Origin: an uncultured Verrucomicrobiales bacterium
Lineage (GTDB): Bacteria > Verrucomicrobiota > Verrucomicrobiia > Verrucomicrobiales > DEV007
Assembly (NCBI GenBank): GCA_938082635.1
Contig: CALLLI010000465.1
Span: 1-37,281, forward strand
DNA length: 37,281 bases
Reading direction: 5' to 3'
Below, piece after piece: positions 1 to 9,084 of this stretch. A program made the position numbers and the translations under genes. Under the pieces are notes generated by a model. That model had not been told where the DNA came from. It saw only the letters and a program-made list of their open reading frames with translations, and made no database searches. How positions within the stretch are numbered: the first letter of the stretch is position 1; the number at the start of each line of letters is the position of its first letter.

Positions 1-2094
1 CGCCAGCTCCATGCCCCACCAGCCTAGCTCCGCCTTCTCGCCGTTCTGCGCTTTCCAGACCGGACGGCACCAGAGATTGCCGGGATCGTCATTCGCGTTG
101 CCTGGCGCACGTCCGTAACTGCGGATCCACTCGCTCGTCTCGGGTGGTGATTTCTCACCGGTGTCTGTGGCGAGCGCGTTCGATTGGCCGTCGATGAGGT
201 AGGCATCGCCGCAGACGAGATCATCGACCGTCTCTAGCACGGTATCGCCCACGCCAAACTCCACTTTATAGTTGATCAGGCCCGGCTTGAGCTTGGTGGA
301 CAATGCATACGACTTGTCCGCGCCGACCTTCGCCGTCTCTGTCTTCACGAGTTTGTCGTTCGCATAGAGTTTGAGGAAAACCGAGTCAGCAGCTTCCGTT
401 AGGGCGCCATTGTAATAGAGCGTGCCTTCGCCTTTCTCATCCCGCGAGTAGAATTGGCCTTCAAGCGGCTTCTCGTCTTTCTCCGGCGTCCGCATCACCC
501 AGGCGTCGTTCGCCGGTTCCGTCACTGCGATTGTCGTGCTCTGCGTGATTGCTTTCCCGCCGTTGCTGATCGTGGCCGTGATCGTGAGCTTCCCGCTTTT
601 CTGCGCGCGCTTTAGAATGAGTTTTCCCGGTGTGATTTCTTTGATCACCGCGAATGGCCCCGCGCTCCACTCCGTCTTCAAATCGCCCACACCCGCCGTT
701 TGCATCGCGCTCAGATTCGTCACCTGCGGCACCACTTCGATCGTCGACCGGCCATCCCATTTCTCTGGCGCGGCGAGGGTGAAGACCGGATCCGGAATCG
801 CCTCCTGGATCGAGATCGCGATGTCCTTCGTCCGCACCCCGTCCGGATAAACGGCCTTGCATTGAAGCGTGACCTCCTGGTCACCAGGCACGCGTCCGGC
901 CTCGAACGTGAATGCGAAGCGATCCACGGCCAGAAGCGATTCTCCGGCTTTGTTCTTCAACGTCCAATACAGCTTCAACGCACCCTCTGCTTTCGCGATC
1001 AGATCCAATTTCTGTCCTTCGGCGACCGTCGCCTTTTCAGGTGTCACTGCGAACGCATCACTCTTTACGAGCGGGCCGACCAGCGTTTGCAGCGGCTTTT
1101 GATTCTCAAATTCAAGCCGCACCCAATCTGCCGACCGCGCCACGTTCGCGATACGCACTTCGTCGAGATCGCCGACGAAATCGTAGTGATGGTACCAACC
1201 TCCCAGCCACAGCCGTGAAGGCGTTTTGATGTCCAACTTCGTCGTCGCTTCGGCGTCGAGCTTGCCATTGATATAGAGACGGCGCGGCTCCTCACCGAAG
1301 ACGTGCGTGACATGCACCCACTCTTTCATTGGCAAACGGCTGGCGCCTTTGATATCTGAAAAGTCGCTATCGATGTTCACGTGCGGTGGGCTGCGGAACT
1401 GCATCCTAACATTGCTGCCACGTCCGCCTCCCTCGTTTCCCCAGCCGATGATCGTCCCGTTCGGCTGCTCGGCGCGGAACCAAAGCGACGTCGTATGCGC
1501 GCTCCCACCCGATGGGTAGTTTGGAATTTCCTCTCCGCCAAAGACGCCTGCTTTCCCCGGAAAATGCCGTGCCTTCCCGATCATCCCGGCTGTCAGTGAG
1601 GTGCCTTTGTCCTTCGATTCCAGCGTGCCCACCTCGTCCCTAACCACATCGCCAAGATGCCACACGCTAACGTAGCCATTGGATTCGTTGAACACCGCCT
1701 TTCCGTCCGACTCGTCTGCAGCGTCGGCCTTGCCCCATAACATCAGGATCATTTGCCGAGCGTCCCCTTTGATCGTCGGCACCCGTACCCAGATGCTCGC
1801 CGCACCCTTGACCGCATTCCAATCCTCGATCTGATACTTCAGCGGCTCGCCTTCCGGTGTGGCAAATCGGATGTCCGCGCCATCCGCTTTCGCCTGAGAG
1901 AAATCGAACCAATCCTTGTCGATCCGCACCAGCACGGGAAAGCCCTCGATCACGGCACCTTCCGGAAGATCCGCGCCGTCTGGCGTGGTGAGAATGGCGA
2001 GTTTGCCGGAGTGTTTCCAGTCATTGATAGTTTCCTGCGCGCTGGTGACGAGCGGGAGGAGCAATGCTAGGATCAGCGAAGCGGTTTGTTTCAT
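1..2094 (-). CDS. Exported DUF2341/LamG/sialate O-acetylesterase-like protein, 3' end cut by window edge
   Basis: The frame is open from an ATG at 2094 to base 1 (698 codons, no stop), so the C-terminus lies outside the window. A signal peptide (MKQTASLILALLLPLVTSAQ) is followed by a DUF2341-like beta domain (about 40-130), a LamG/concanavalin-A-like domain (about 170-315, with SVWHLGD, LYINGKL and GDLDEVRIA), Ig-like spacers, and the start of an SGNH/sialate O-acetylesterase domain. The nucleophile block is CGDAYLIDGQSN, with G636-Q-S638-N. Family knowledge: these enzymes remove O-acetyl groups from glycans, and the DUF2341 and LamG parts probably bind carbohydrate. It lies 30 bases behind the ThuA gene on the same strand, so co-transcription is likely. 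The catalytic Asp/His are not in the window, so activity cannot be judged. Confidence 0.85.
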   Translation of the reverse strand, partial: MKQTASLILALLLPLVTSAQETINDWKHSGKLAILTTPDGADLPEGAVIEGFPVLVRIDKDWFDFSQAKADGADIRFATPEGEPLKYQIEDWNAVKGAASIWVRVPTIKGDARQMILMLWGKADAADESDGKAVFNESNGYVSVWHLGDVVRDEVGTLESKDKGTSLTAGMIGKARHFPGKAGVFGGEEIPNYPSGGSAHTTSLWFRAEQPNGTIIGWGNEGGGRGSNVRMQFRSPPHVNIDSDFSDIKGASRLPMKEWVHVTHVFGEEPRRLYINGKLDAEATTKLDIKTPSRLWLGGWYHHYDFVGDLDEVRIANVARSADWVRLEFENQKPLQTLVGPLVKSDAFAVTPEKATVAEGQKLDLIAKAEGALKLYWTLKNKAGESLLAVDRFAFTFEAGRVPGDQEVTLQCKAVYPDGVRTKDIAISIQEAIPDPVFTLAAPEKWDGRSTIEVVPQVTNLSAMQTAGVGDLKTEWSAGPFAVIKEITPGKLILKRAQKSGKLTITATISNGGKAITQSTTIAVTEPANDAWVMRTPEKDEKPLEGQFYSRDEKGEGTLYYNGALTEAADSVFLKLYANDKLVKTETAKVGADKSYALSTKLKPGLINYKVEFGVGDTVLETVDDLVCGDAYLIDGQSNALATDTGEKSPPETSEWIRSYGRAPGNANDDPGNLWCRPVWKAQNGEKAELGWWGMELA

Positions 2095-2124
2095 AGAGCG
2101 ATTCGGTTCTGAGTGGTGCGGTCT

Positions 2125-3144
2125 CTATTTGTAGGCCGAGGGCGGCTTCGGAATGACACCTAGTGCCTCATAGTTGAACCCGCTTTCGAGCGGCTTGTAG
2201 GTGCCGACGATGTCCACGTTCCTTGTTGCCGTGATAGAAGTTTCCATGCCCATTCCCCAATACGCGGCATTGATGATGAGTCGGCGCAGGCCGGGATTCT
2301 CAAGGTCATGTCCACTGCCCATGGTGGAATGAAACACGCGGGCGATTTTGCCCTTGCTAGTCTGCCAGTTTTTGAACCACGCGACTGGCAACGGCTCGAG
2401 CTCTCTATTCGGCGAATCGTCGCGGTTTCGCCCCGTGAGAGGCTGACCCCAGACCAGCGCGGGGCATCCCTCCGGTAGACTCGTTCCCTCTTTGTAGGTC
2501 CGGTAGACGTCAGAGTTTCCCCAGATGTCGCTCACGCCGACGAGGATGGGATGGGCCTTCTGTTCCGGAACGATGGTGCCGCGCGTGGAGTCCGCGTGCC
2601 AGCGGCCATGGTGACCCATGAAGCTTCCCCCCAACACATCGTTGCCCCAGTCCACCTGCATGCCGTTGATCTTGTAGGGCAGCGTGGCGTGAAAGCCGTG
2701 GTTGGCCGTGCGCAGCGCGATGATCGGTTTGCCGGAGTCGATATACTTCACGATGAGTTCCCGCTCCGGCATGGGGAGCGTCAGCAGGCGCGCAAAGAAG
2801 ATGACCAAATCCGCGGAGGCGAGTTGATCCAGGCCAGGGATGTGGTGTTCTTTGAACTTCTTACCTTTCTCGGGATAAACGGGCATCGTCGGATCCACTT
2901 CGCCCTTCTCATTGACCGCGAAGAGCACCGTGCCGTCGAAGCCGTGATGTGTGCTGAGAATCTTCGCCATCATGGGCATGGACTGCTCGCTGCGATATTC
3001 CTGATCCGCCGCGATAAAGACGATGCGCTTGCCCTTGCCGGGACCGTCACCGCCGGGGTAGTCCAGCCATTGCGGGCTGTCATCAGCGTGGCTAAGAGCG
3101 CTGGGAAAAACGAGTGCGATGAAGCAGAGGAAACGGTGTAGCAT
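2125..3144 (-). CDS. Exported ThuA-like domain protein
   Basis: This 339-residue protein has an N-terminal signal peptide (MLHRFLCFIALVFPSALSHA) and a single ThuA/class I glutamine-amidotransferase-like fold. Family features seen are KRIVFIAADQEYRSEQSMP near the start, SADLVIFFARLL, GKPIIALRTANHGF, GGSFMGHHGRWH and ARVFHSTMGSGHDLENPGLRR. ThuA was named for trehalose utilisation; in Verrucomicrobia and planctomycetes such exported proteins often sit beside sugar oxidoreductases and esterases, and their reaction is unproven. The stop (TAG) is 30 bases before the acetylesterase-like gene, suggesting a two-gene operon. Upstream it is divergent from the lactonase gene across a 379-base gap. Confidence 0.85.
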   Translation of the reverse strand: MLHRFLCFIALVFPSALSHADDSPQWLDYPGGDGPGKGKRIVFIAADQEYRSEQSMPMMAKILSTHHGFDGTVLFAVNEKGEVDPTMPVYPEKGKKFKEHHIPGLDQLASADLVIFFARLLTLPMPERELIVKYIDSGKPIIALRTANHGFHATLPYKINGMQVDWGNDVLGGSFMGHHGRWHADSTRGTIVPEQKAHPILVGVSDIWGNSDVYRTYKEGTSLPEGCPALVWGQPLTGRNRDDSPNRELEPLPVAWFKNWQTSKGKIARVFHSTMGSGHDLENPGLRRLIINAAYWGMGMETSITATRNVDIVGTYKPLESGFNYEALGVIPKPPSAYK

Positions 3145-3523
3145 TGTAAGTAGTTGTTAGTGGGTGTGACGGGCTAGCTCTTCGGTATCTCGTTAACCGT
3201 ATAGTAGGACACACTGCACAGTGTGGGGTGGGCGTTGGAACGTAATCTCATAGTATGGGGTTAAGCTCAGCCGATCTTCCAGAACTGAACCTGTCCTAGC
3301 GAATCACCGCTGACAAGCACGTCGAGGCTGTGTGAGGTTGTCCGACACCTTGGCTGTGCGCGGGAAATTTTCGCTGAGGATTGGTGTTCGCGCTGCATCG
3401 AGTGGTTTAACTAGAGCGGTTCTCAGAAGTCTCATGAAATGTTAGCGAGGCGACGATCCAAGGAGGCAAGACGGCAATTGAAAGTTCGATTTGAGTTGGG
3501 AATTGCCCTAAACAAAGAGAGAA
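3145..3523. other. Divergent intergenic region with one palindrome
   Basis: This 379-base gap separates the ThuA gene (minus) from the lactonase gene (plus) and must hold both promoters. The only structure I see is a 16-base palindrome at 3210-3225. No plausible reading frame, RNA gene or convincing -35/-10 pair was found. Confidence 0.5.
3210..3225. promoter_or_regulatory. 16-base palindrome, candidate operator
   Basis: CACACTG-CA-CAGTGTG is a perfect 7+7 inverted repeat with a 2-base centre. It lies between divergent genes, 65 bases upstream of the ThuA start. The size and symmetry suit a dimeric repressor site. No matching second copy was noticed elsewhere in the window. Confidence 0.3.
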
Positions 3524-4663
3524 ATGAAACGCCTCACGTTCCTGATAGCCCTGATAGCCCTCGCCCTGCCCGCAACTGCGGAGCAGTTTCTCTTTCTAGC
3601 TGCTAAGAAGGACTCGGAACTGGTCTCGTTTCGTGTCGATCCCGCATCAGGAAAGCTCACCGAGCACACCCGCCTAGAACTTCCAGGCGTCGGTGGGCCG
3701 ATGGCGCTGTCGGCTGATGGCGAGATGCTCTATCTCGAGTCGCACATCAAGGCCGAAGGCGAACAGCGAGCAAAGCCTCACATCATCAGCATCGCGATCG
3801 AGGCCGGTGGATTCAAACAGCTCAAGGTCGCACCGGTTGGGATGCGATCGCCGTCGATCCACGTGGATGCCAGCGGCAAGAACCTGCTCGGCGCGCACTA
3901 TGGCGAGGGGAAGGTGAGCGTTTGGAAGATTGACGCAAACCGTCATTGCACCGGCGAACTGACGGACGGGCACACCACTGACAAAACCGCGCATTCCGTC
4001 ACGACCGACCCTAGCAATCGCTTCGTCTATGTGCCACACCCCAAACCGAACGCGGTGTTTCAGTTTGCGCTTGATTCCGAAACGGGGAAGCTCACGCCGC
4101 TTGATCCTCCTTCTGCCGCCGGCCCTGACGCGGATCACCGATACCACGGGCCGCGGCACTACGCCCACCATCCAACGCTCTCGATGGGGTTCACATCGAA
4201 CGAGACTGGCGGAGGAATCAGTTCGTGGAAGTTCGACAACAAGACGGGACAGCTAACGCTGACCGAAACGCTCTCCTCTCTGCCGCTAGGCTGGGAAGGC
4301 GCAAGCTACGCGGCGGACATCAAGATTACGCCGAACGGGCGTTTCGCCTACGTCTCGAATCGCGATGGGCGGAAACTCGATGCGGGCATGCCTTACGGTG
4401 ACACCTTGGCGGCGTTTGAAATCGACTCGAAATCGGGGAAGCTAAACGTGGTTGGTCATTACGCCACGCACCGTTTCCCGCGTTCGTTTTGCATCGACGT
4501 CACAGGAAACTTTCTCTTTGCCGCGAGCGAGTTGGAGCACAAACTCGATGCCTACCGTGTGGATCAGAAGACGGGCGCGCTGAAACGAATCGAAACCTAT
4601 GAAACTGGAATGTCCCCAGTATGGGTGACCTGTTTGCGAAGCGATGCCGCGTCTCAGAAGTGA
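3524..4663 (+). CDS. Exported lactonase family protein, 7-bladed beta-propeller
   Basis: This 379-residue protein has a signal peptide (MKRLTFLIALIALALPATA) and repeated propeller blades of the 6-phosphogluconolactonase/YbhE type: LVSFRVDPASGKLTEHTR, VFQFALDSETGKLTPLD, ISSWKFDNKTGQLTLTE, LAAFEIDSKSGKLNVVG and LDAYRVDQKTGALKRIE. The recurring D-x-x-(S/T)-G-x-L phrase is the family hallmark. Cytoplasmic relatives hydrolyse 6-phosphogluconolactone. An exported copy cannot act on a cytoplasmic phosphorylated intermediate, so the substrate is probably another sugar lactone, or the protein is only a binder. The start is supported by AAAGAGAGAA just upstream and by the signal peptide. Confidence 0.9.
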   Translation: MKRLTFLIALIALALPATAEQFLFLAAKKDSELVSFRVDPASGKLTEHTRLELPGVGGPMALSADGEMLYLESHIKAEGEQRAKPHIISIAIEAGGFKQLKVAPVGMRSPSIHVDASGKNLLGAHYGEGKVSVWKIDANRHCTGELTDGHTTDKTAHSVTTDPSNRFVYVPHPKPNAVFQFALDSETGKLTPLDPPSAAGPDADHRYHGPRHYAHHPTLSMGFTSNETGGGISSWKFDNKTGQLTLTETLSSLPLGWEGASYAADIKITPNGRFAYVSNRDGRKLDAGMPYGDTLAAFEIDSKSGKLNVVGHYATHRFPRSFCIDVTGNFLFAASELEHKLDAYRVDQKTGALKRIETYETGMSPVWVTCLRSDAASQK

Positions 4664-4750
4664 CTCTAACATCATGCTTAATCATTCCCTGCCGAGATAG
4701 CCCTCTTCTTTCGGGAGGGAGATGACTGGGTGTCAACATGCGAAACAGTG

Positions 4751-4774
4751 GGCGGGATCCCAAGGTCCCGCCAC
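4751..4774. repeat. Short palindrome carrying the TCCCGCCAC motif
   Basis: GGCGGGA (4751-4757) pairs perfectly with TCCCGCC (4766-4772) across an 8-base loop, about 90 bases after the lactonase stop. Related TCCCGCCAC or TCCCGGCCAC sequences recur at 5272-5281 and 5567-5576, either side of the small exported gene. There is no U-tract, so this is more likely a dispersed palindromic repeat than an intrinsic terminator, though it may still fold in RNA. Confidence 0.4.
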
Positions 4775-4833
4775 ATGGTGAGTGAAATTCGAGAAATCTT
4801 CTAAGGATCAGTCGCTCACGGCGTCTTCTTTGT

Positions 4834-5268
4834 ATGAGCTACCGTTTCCTGATTACATTCGCGGTCTGCGTTCTCACTTCTACCGCCCACGGCATGATCT
4901 CTTTCGGCTACCTTTCCAAGAACGAGGCCAAAGAACACGGCCTTGAGATCCGCCATCGCGCTGCAGGAGCAGATCATGTGGGGGTGACCGTCACGTTCAG
5001 TCCCAAGGGGAGATGGGCCGCCTTTGAGAAACCCAGTCAGCTCAACTATGTCGAGCTGAGCCTCGAAGGCGACGATGGCAGGCCCAGTTTACGCACCCGA
5101 TTGCGGGAAGATCGCTCCGAGAAAGACCGCGTCTCCGTGTTTTTCACCGTCGAACGCTCGCAGCTCCATCAGATCAGAATCTGGCTGACCCGAAGGATCA
5201 CCGACGTGGCCGACGTCGTTCGGATGGAGGACTTCATTCCACTAGAGAGCATTGCTACGGATTATTAG
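4834..5268 (+). CDS. Small exported protein of unknown function
   Basis: This 144-residue protein has a signal peptide (MSYRFLITFAVCVLTSTAHG) followed by about 125 residues of mixed beta strand, with MISFGYLSKNEAKEHGLEIR at the mature N-terminus. The residue pattern resembles small exported hypothetical proteins I associate with planctomycetes and Verrucomicrobia, but I cannot name a family. No cysteines, metal motifs or membrane segments are visible in the mature part. It stands alone between two gaps that carry TCCCGCCAC-type elements. No Shine-Dalgarno sequence precedes the ATG; the signal peptide decides the start. Confidence 0.65.
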   Translation: MSYRFLITFAVCVLTSTAHGMISFGYLSKNEAKEHGLEIRHRAAGADHVGVTVTFSPKGRWAAFEKPSQLNYVELSLEGDDGRPSLRTRLREDRSEKDRVSVFFTVERSQLHQIRIWLTRRITDVADVVRMEDFIPLESIATDY

Positions 5269-5580
5269 TATGTCCCGCCACGCCCTGCCAAAGCTCAGAC
5301 CGACGAGAGTGTTGGCGAGCCACCCTCTGACGCGCCAGCGAGCAGCAACTAAAGTGAATGAACTCTAGCAAAGCCCAACGAACGTGAGTTGGTGCAATAT
5401 GCTTGGCTCCGATCAAAGCAGCGATGTCGAAGCATCGTCCTTTGTTGTGACAATAATAGTATTGAAATCCTCAGCTCGGTAGTAGACAGGACAGATATGG
5501 GTCGATTGTCATGCGTAAGTGGCGTATTAGGTCCGCAACCATTCTCGAAACGGCTCCGGGACTGAAGTCCCGGCCACTTT
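5269..5580. other. Convergent intergenic region, no gene seen
   Basis: This 312-base stretch lies between the small exported gene and the esterase/beta-lactamase gene, which converge on it. It contains a TGTCCCGCCAC element at 5271-5281 and a perfect palindrome at 5556-5573. Short open frames here lack family resemblance or a believable start. I see no RNA gene. Confidence 0.5.
5556..5573. repeat. Perfect 8-bp palindrome abutting the esterase stop codon
   Basis: CCGGGACT-GA-AGTCCCGG is an 8-bp perfect inverted repeat eight bases beyond the 3' end of the minus-strand esterase/beta-lactamase gene. It is followed by GCCACTTTC rather than a clear T-run on either strand. It could end transcription or be a member of the dispersed palindromes in this window. 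Confidence 0.4.
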
Positions 5581-7713
5581 CTACTCCCCAAAGCGCTTCA
5601 TGGCCCAGTCTTTGAACACGCCTTGAGCGTTTCCGCCTTCACCGGGGAAGCCCCCGTGTTGCACCATCCAAATGAAAGCTAAGCCTTTGTCAGGACGCAT
5701 TTCCATGTTCGTCGCATGCGCGCCGCCGTGGCCGAAGCCGTTAGGGCTGACGGTCAGCCCGAGGCCGTAGCTTTCTTTCACAGAAGTCGGTGTTTGGCGC
5801 TTGGTGAGTTCGGTGGTGGCGGCTTCGCTGAGGTAGCGTTTGCCATCAAGTTCACCGCCATTGAGTAGCATCTGACAGAAACGCACGGTGTCCCGAGCGG
5901 TGGAGAAGAGTCCGCCAGCTGGCATGGGAAATCGGCGTGAGCGATCGGTCAGGGGATAGGTGAGTTGAGAGAAGGGAAACTCTTCGAGGTTAGTCTTGGC
6001 TTTGTCAGGGCGATAGGATTTTGCCAAGCGTACCACTTGCTCTTCGTTCGGCCAGAAGGTGGTGTCCTTCATACCGAGTGGGTCGAAGAAGCGTTGTTGC
6101 ATGAAGTCTTCGTAAGCGAGTCCACTGACAACTTCGAGAATGCGTGCGGCGGTGTTGATCCCAGCGTTGGAGTATTGATAGTGCGTCCCAGGCTCGGTCT
6201 GAAGCGGTGTCATGGCGTAGCTGCGCACGGCGGCGGCCAGTGGTAGTCCGTCGAGGGTGGGCTTCTCGATATCTGATTGGAAGGGCAAGCCGCTCACGTG
6301 ACTGAGCACTTCACGCAGGGTGATGGGATGGTTAGGCTTGCGTAGAAGGAAGTCGCCATTGTTCTGCTTCTCGGCGAGCCTTTGCCCACGAAACTCTGGC
6401 AAATACTTCTCCACTGGATCATCGAGCGCGATCTTGCCTTCGTCGACTAGCATCATCGCGGCGGCTGCGGTCATGCCCTTGGACTGGGAGGCAATCCAGA
6501 ACACCGCGTCTGTCTTCATGGCCTTTGCTTCGCCAATGTCAGAGAAGCCAACGGCCTCGATGGAAAGCACCTTGTCCTTGTTCGCCACCAAAGCCACGGC
6601 GCCAGCGAGTTCGTGCTTGTCCACGAATGGCTGCAGGGTGACGGCGGAGGAAGCCTCTGCCGTCGGTTTCCGGAACGAACGTTCGACCCGATCATTCGGA
6701 TCATTCGGATCAGTGGAAACGGGGTGATCTCGCCAGAGCCAGCGCATCATGGACGGAAAGATCGCGCCGCCCTGTTTCTGACCGTGATTCCCGATGCCCC
6801 AGGTATAGTTCAGGTCGTAGCCCTTGGCCTCCAAGGCTTCTTTCAGTCTGACATTCTGCAAGAACCAGTCTTTGTCAGGATTGTCGGTGCGACGATTGTC
6901 ATTGCGCCCATCCTGAAGGAAGATGCGAATTGGCTTCTTCTCCACAGCCGCGACTAGTTCTGGATAGATGTGTTCCCCACGAATGTCCGTGTAGCTGCCC
7001 ACGAAGGTGATGACCTTGCGGAAATGGTTGGGCCGAAACCACGCCGTGGCAAAGGCTGCGCAACCACCGGAACTCGATCCCATGATGCCGTGCTGATCGG
7101 GATCGGTTGAAATGTTGTATTCCTTCTGCAAGGCAGGCATCAACTCTTCGACGATGACGCGCCCATAGTTCTCGTTAGGCGGATTGTACTCGTTGGCGCG
7201 ATTTGTCGTGCGATCGCCCCAATCACGTGGGGTCGGTTCCGGCTGATCTGGGCGTCTGCCAGGATTGATGAACACACCAAGCATCACCGGGATCTCTCGC
7301 CGATAGATCAAGTTGTCCAACACCCGATGCCCTTGCACATCACCGGGTTCTGCCATCATGGCTTGGCCGTCATTGAAGACCATGACCACCGCTGGCTGCG
7401 AGGGATCATACTGCGCCGGGACATAGACCCAGTAAGTATGCTGCGTGCCGGGAAACACATGGCTAGGGATGATCTTCGCTTCGCTAAACTTCCCCTGCGG
7501 CACGCCTTCCTGCGCCTTCGAGTCCGCGCCTAACTTATAGAATGCATCATTCTGATTGGAACGTCGCCTCCCGCGGCGCTGTTGTCGCTGACGTTCTCGG
7601 CCTGGCTCAGCTTCACGCGCACTTGGCCTTTCTGTGGGAGCCACCGCTTGGCCCTGGGATTCGCCAGGTAGCAGGAGGCTTATGGCCAGACAAATCAGGA
7701 TAGTGTGTTTCAT
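5581..7713 (-). CDS. Exported fusion: alpha/beta-hydrolase esterase plus beta-lactamase-family serine hydrolase
   Basis: This 710-residue protein starts at the ATG at 7713, which gives a signal peptide ([21 protein letters not shown]) and has GGAG upstream; the open frame extends further 5' but without a plausible leader. Residues 30-55 are a basic, Q/R-rich linker. Residues about 75-335 are an enterochelin/ferulate-esterase-like alpha/beta hydrolase with nucleophile GSSSG (S214) and likely partners in LQDGRND (about D268) and GNHG (H310). Residues about 355-710 are a class C beta-lactamase-like domain with SQSK (S409-K412), YSN and HGG motifs. Known members of that family include esterases and D-aminopeptidases, so antibiotic resistance should not be assumed. 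The pairing suggests two ester- or amide-cleaving activities on one extracellular substrate. Confidence 0.88.
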   Translation of the reverse strand: MKHTILICLAISLLLPGESQGQAVAPTERPSAREAEPGRERQRQQRRGRRRSNQNDAFYKLGADSKAQEGVPQGKFSEAKIIPSHVFPGTQHTYWVYVPAQYDPSQPAVVMVFNDGQAMMAEPGDVQGHRVLDNLIYRREIPVMLGVFINPGRRPDQPEPTPRDWGDRTTNRANEYNPPNENYGRVIVEELMPALQKEYNISTDPDQHGIMGSSSGGCAAFATAWFRPNHFRKVITFVGSYTDIRGEHIYPELVAAVEKKPIRIFLQDGRNDNRRTDNPDKDWFLQNVRLKEALEAKGYDLNYTWGIGNHGQKQGGAIFPSMMRWLWRDHPVSTDPNDPNDRVERSFRKPTAEASSAVTLQPFVDKHELAGAVALVANKDKVLSIEAVGFSDIGEAKAMKTDAVFWIASQSKGMTAAAAMMLVDEGKIALDDPVEKYLPEFRGQRLAEKQNNGDFLLRKPNHPITLREVLSHVSGLPFQSDIEKPTLDGLPLAAAVRSYAMTPLQTEPGTHYQYSNAGINTAARILEVVSGLAYEDFMQQRFFDPLGMKDTTFWPNEEQVVRLAKSYRPDKAKTNLEEFPFSQLTYPLTDRSRRFPMPAGGLFSTARDTVRFCQMLLNGGELDGKRYLSEAATTELTKRQTPTSVKESYGLGLTVSPNGFGHGGAHATNMEMRPDKGLAFIWMVQHGGFPGEGGNAQGVFKDWAMKRFGE

Positions 7714-7794
7714 AAGAGTTCGTTCTCCATGCGTGAACGGTGGCCGAAATCCGTAACTTTTCTCATTCGAAAGATGTAAGCGAATCCTGGGAGC

Positions 7795-7812
7795 GCCGAC
7801 GTCCTCGTCGGC
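7795..7812. repeat. Short palindrome between divergent genes
   Basis: GCCGAC (7795-7800) and GTCGGC (7807-7812) form a 6-bp perfect inverted repeat with loop GTCCTC, in the 190-base gap between the esterase gene (minus) and the first unknown gene (plus). The adjoining TCGAAGCC resembles the GGCTTCAAGCC cores of the hairpins at 20351 and 28564. It may be a degenerate copy of a dispersed palindrome. Confidence 0.35.
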
Positions 7813-7903
7813 TCGAAGCCAAGGGTGTCGACAGGAGAGCCAGAATGATTTGCCAGACCTCCATCTGGTCGACATCTTCTGGACTTGTGAACGCGCGTTT
7901 CAA

Positions 7904-9043
7904 ATGAGTGAATTTCAGTATGTAAGCTTTCGTGCGATTGATAGTCCTTTGACCGAAGCACAGCTTCAAAGGATGAGGAAACAGTCATCGCGAGCGAAGA
8001 TCACCCAGTGGTCATTTGAGAATACCTACAACTTTGGCGATTTCAGAGGCGACTCACTCATGATGCTTCGGAGCGGGTATGATATTCATCTTCACTACGC
8101 CAATTTCGGAATTCGCACATTGGCCATTCGGTTGCCGCAGGGTCTGCCCATCTCAATGAACGAGTTCTCGCGGTATGTCGACGACGAGACCGTCGTGTGG
8201 AAGAAAGATCCTAAGGGGCCTGCCGGGATCTTGACGATTTCGCCACAGATGGATGGAGGTAGTGCGGATGAGTTGTGGGAGGTGGATGAGCACGTTGAGC
8301 GCTTGGTAGAGGTTAGACAGCAGTTGATCGACGGGGACCTGCGCCCACTCTACTTAAGCTGGTTGTGCGCTTGCCATTACGGTGCACTTGATTCGGAATT
8401 GGCAATTGAACCGCCCGTCCCAGCAGGGCTTGGGAGAGTACCTGATTCCATCAATGCCATGATAGAGTTGTTCGGGCTCGATCCAATGGTAGTGGCAGCC
8501 GCAGCGAAGAGATCGCCCACACATGCTCCCATGCCCGATCAACGGGCCGCCATGACAGAATGGCTAGGAACGATTGATCCTGCGCTATTGCGTCAATGGA
8601 TGCTGCAATCGTTGACGGGCGAGTTCACCGCGATGAAGGCTAGTGGTCTAAAGGCGTTTCGCGATTCAGGTATCGGAGAATCTCAGCAGTCTGCCGCTGA
8701 AGGCACCCGAACGTATTCAGAGTTGCTGGAGCTTGCTGAGACCCTGAGTAAAGAGAAGCAGAAACGCGAGAGGACGCGCAAAGAAGAGGCCCTCGTCAAG
8801 CGCATGGCTGATATAGCGGAGTCGCCCAAGCAGTATCTTGCTGACGTCGAGAAGCATGTGGCCACACGCAGTGTTAGAGGCTACCAACAAGCGGCGCAGT
8901 TGCTGTGTGAGATTCGCGAAGCCGTCGGTGGCAAGAAGGGGGAAAAGATGGCATGCAGTTTCGCCAGTCAGCTTAACAAGAAATATCCCACGCTTCGAAT
9001 GCTGACAGGTGCCTTGCGTCGGCAAGGGTTGCTTTCAAAGTGA
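7904..9043 (+). CDS. Conserved uncharacterised protein with C-terminal coiled coil (first gene of a pair)
   Basis: This 379-residue cytoplasmic protein starts at the ATG at 7904 (MSEFQYVSFRAIDSPLTEAQ); an upstream in-frame ATG would add 18 unrelated residues. I recognise the N-terminal pattern (FxAIDxPLT, SSRAKIT, ENTYNFGDFRGD, ANFGIRTLAIRLP) as a widespread uncharacterised family, from memory only. Residues 1-150 are the conserved beta-rich domain. The middle has ALYLSW-like and PPVPAGLG phrases (here PLYLSWLCA). Residues about 280-325 are a charged coiled coil rich in K/E/R, and the C-terminus is helical (YQQAAQLLCEIREAV). There is no signal peptide or catalytic motif. It is 41 bases ahead of the next gene, with which the family appears to be paired. 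Confidence 0.75.
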   Translation: MSEFQYVSFRAIDSPLTEAQLQRMRKQSSRAKITQWSFENTYNFGDFRGDSLMMLRSGYDIHLHYANFGIRTLAIRLPQGLPISMNEFSRYVDDETVVWKKDPKGPAGILTISPQMDGGSADELWEVDEHVERLVEVRQQLIDGDLRPLYLSWLCACHYGALDSELAIEPPVPAGLGRVPDSINAMIELFGLDPMVVAAAAKRSPTHAPMPDQRAAMTEWLGTIDPALLRQWMLQSLTGEFTAMKASGLKAFRDSGIGESQQSAAEGTRTYSELLELAETLSKEKQKRERTRKEEALVKRMADIAESPKQYLADVEKHVATRSVRGYQQAAQLLCEIREAVGGKKGEKMACSFASQLNKKYPTLRMLTGALRRQGLLSK

Positions 9044-9084
9044 ACATCGTTTTCCTTTGATCCAACAAGTCAATCAAACTCGAC

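Noticed and set aside
2551-3141. 196-codon open frame on the plus strand opposite the ThuA gene
   Set aside because: It is wholly antisense to a clear ThuA-like gene and has no family resemblance or signal sequence.
3478-3506. TTGAAA-type promoter ahead of the lactonase gene
   Set aside because: The -35-like hexamer has no acceptable -10 partner at 16-18 bases.
5349-5591. 80-codon minus-strand frame next to the esterase gene
   Set aside because: No homology or start context, and it overlaps a palindrome and the neighbouring stop.
5581-7713. Antibiotic-resistance beta-lactamase
   Set aside because: The SxxK/YxN/HxG set is shared by esterases and peptidases of the same fold, and the fusion to an esterase favours a metabolic role.
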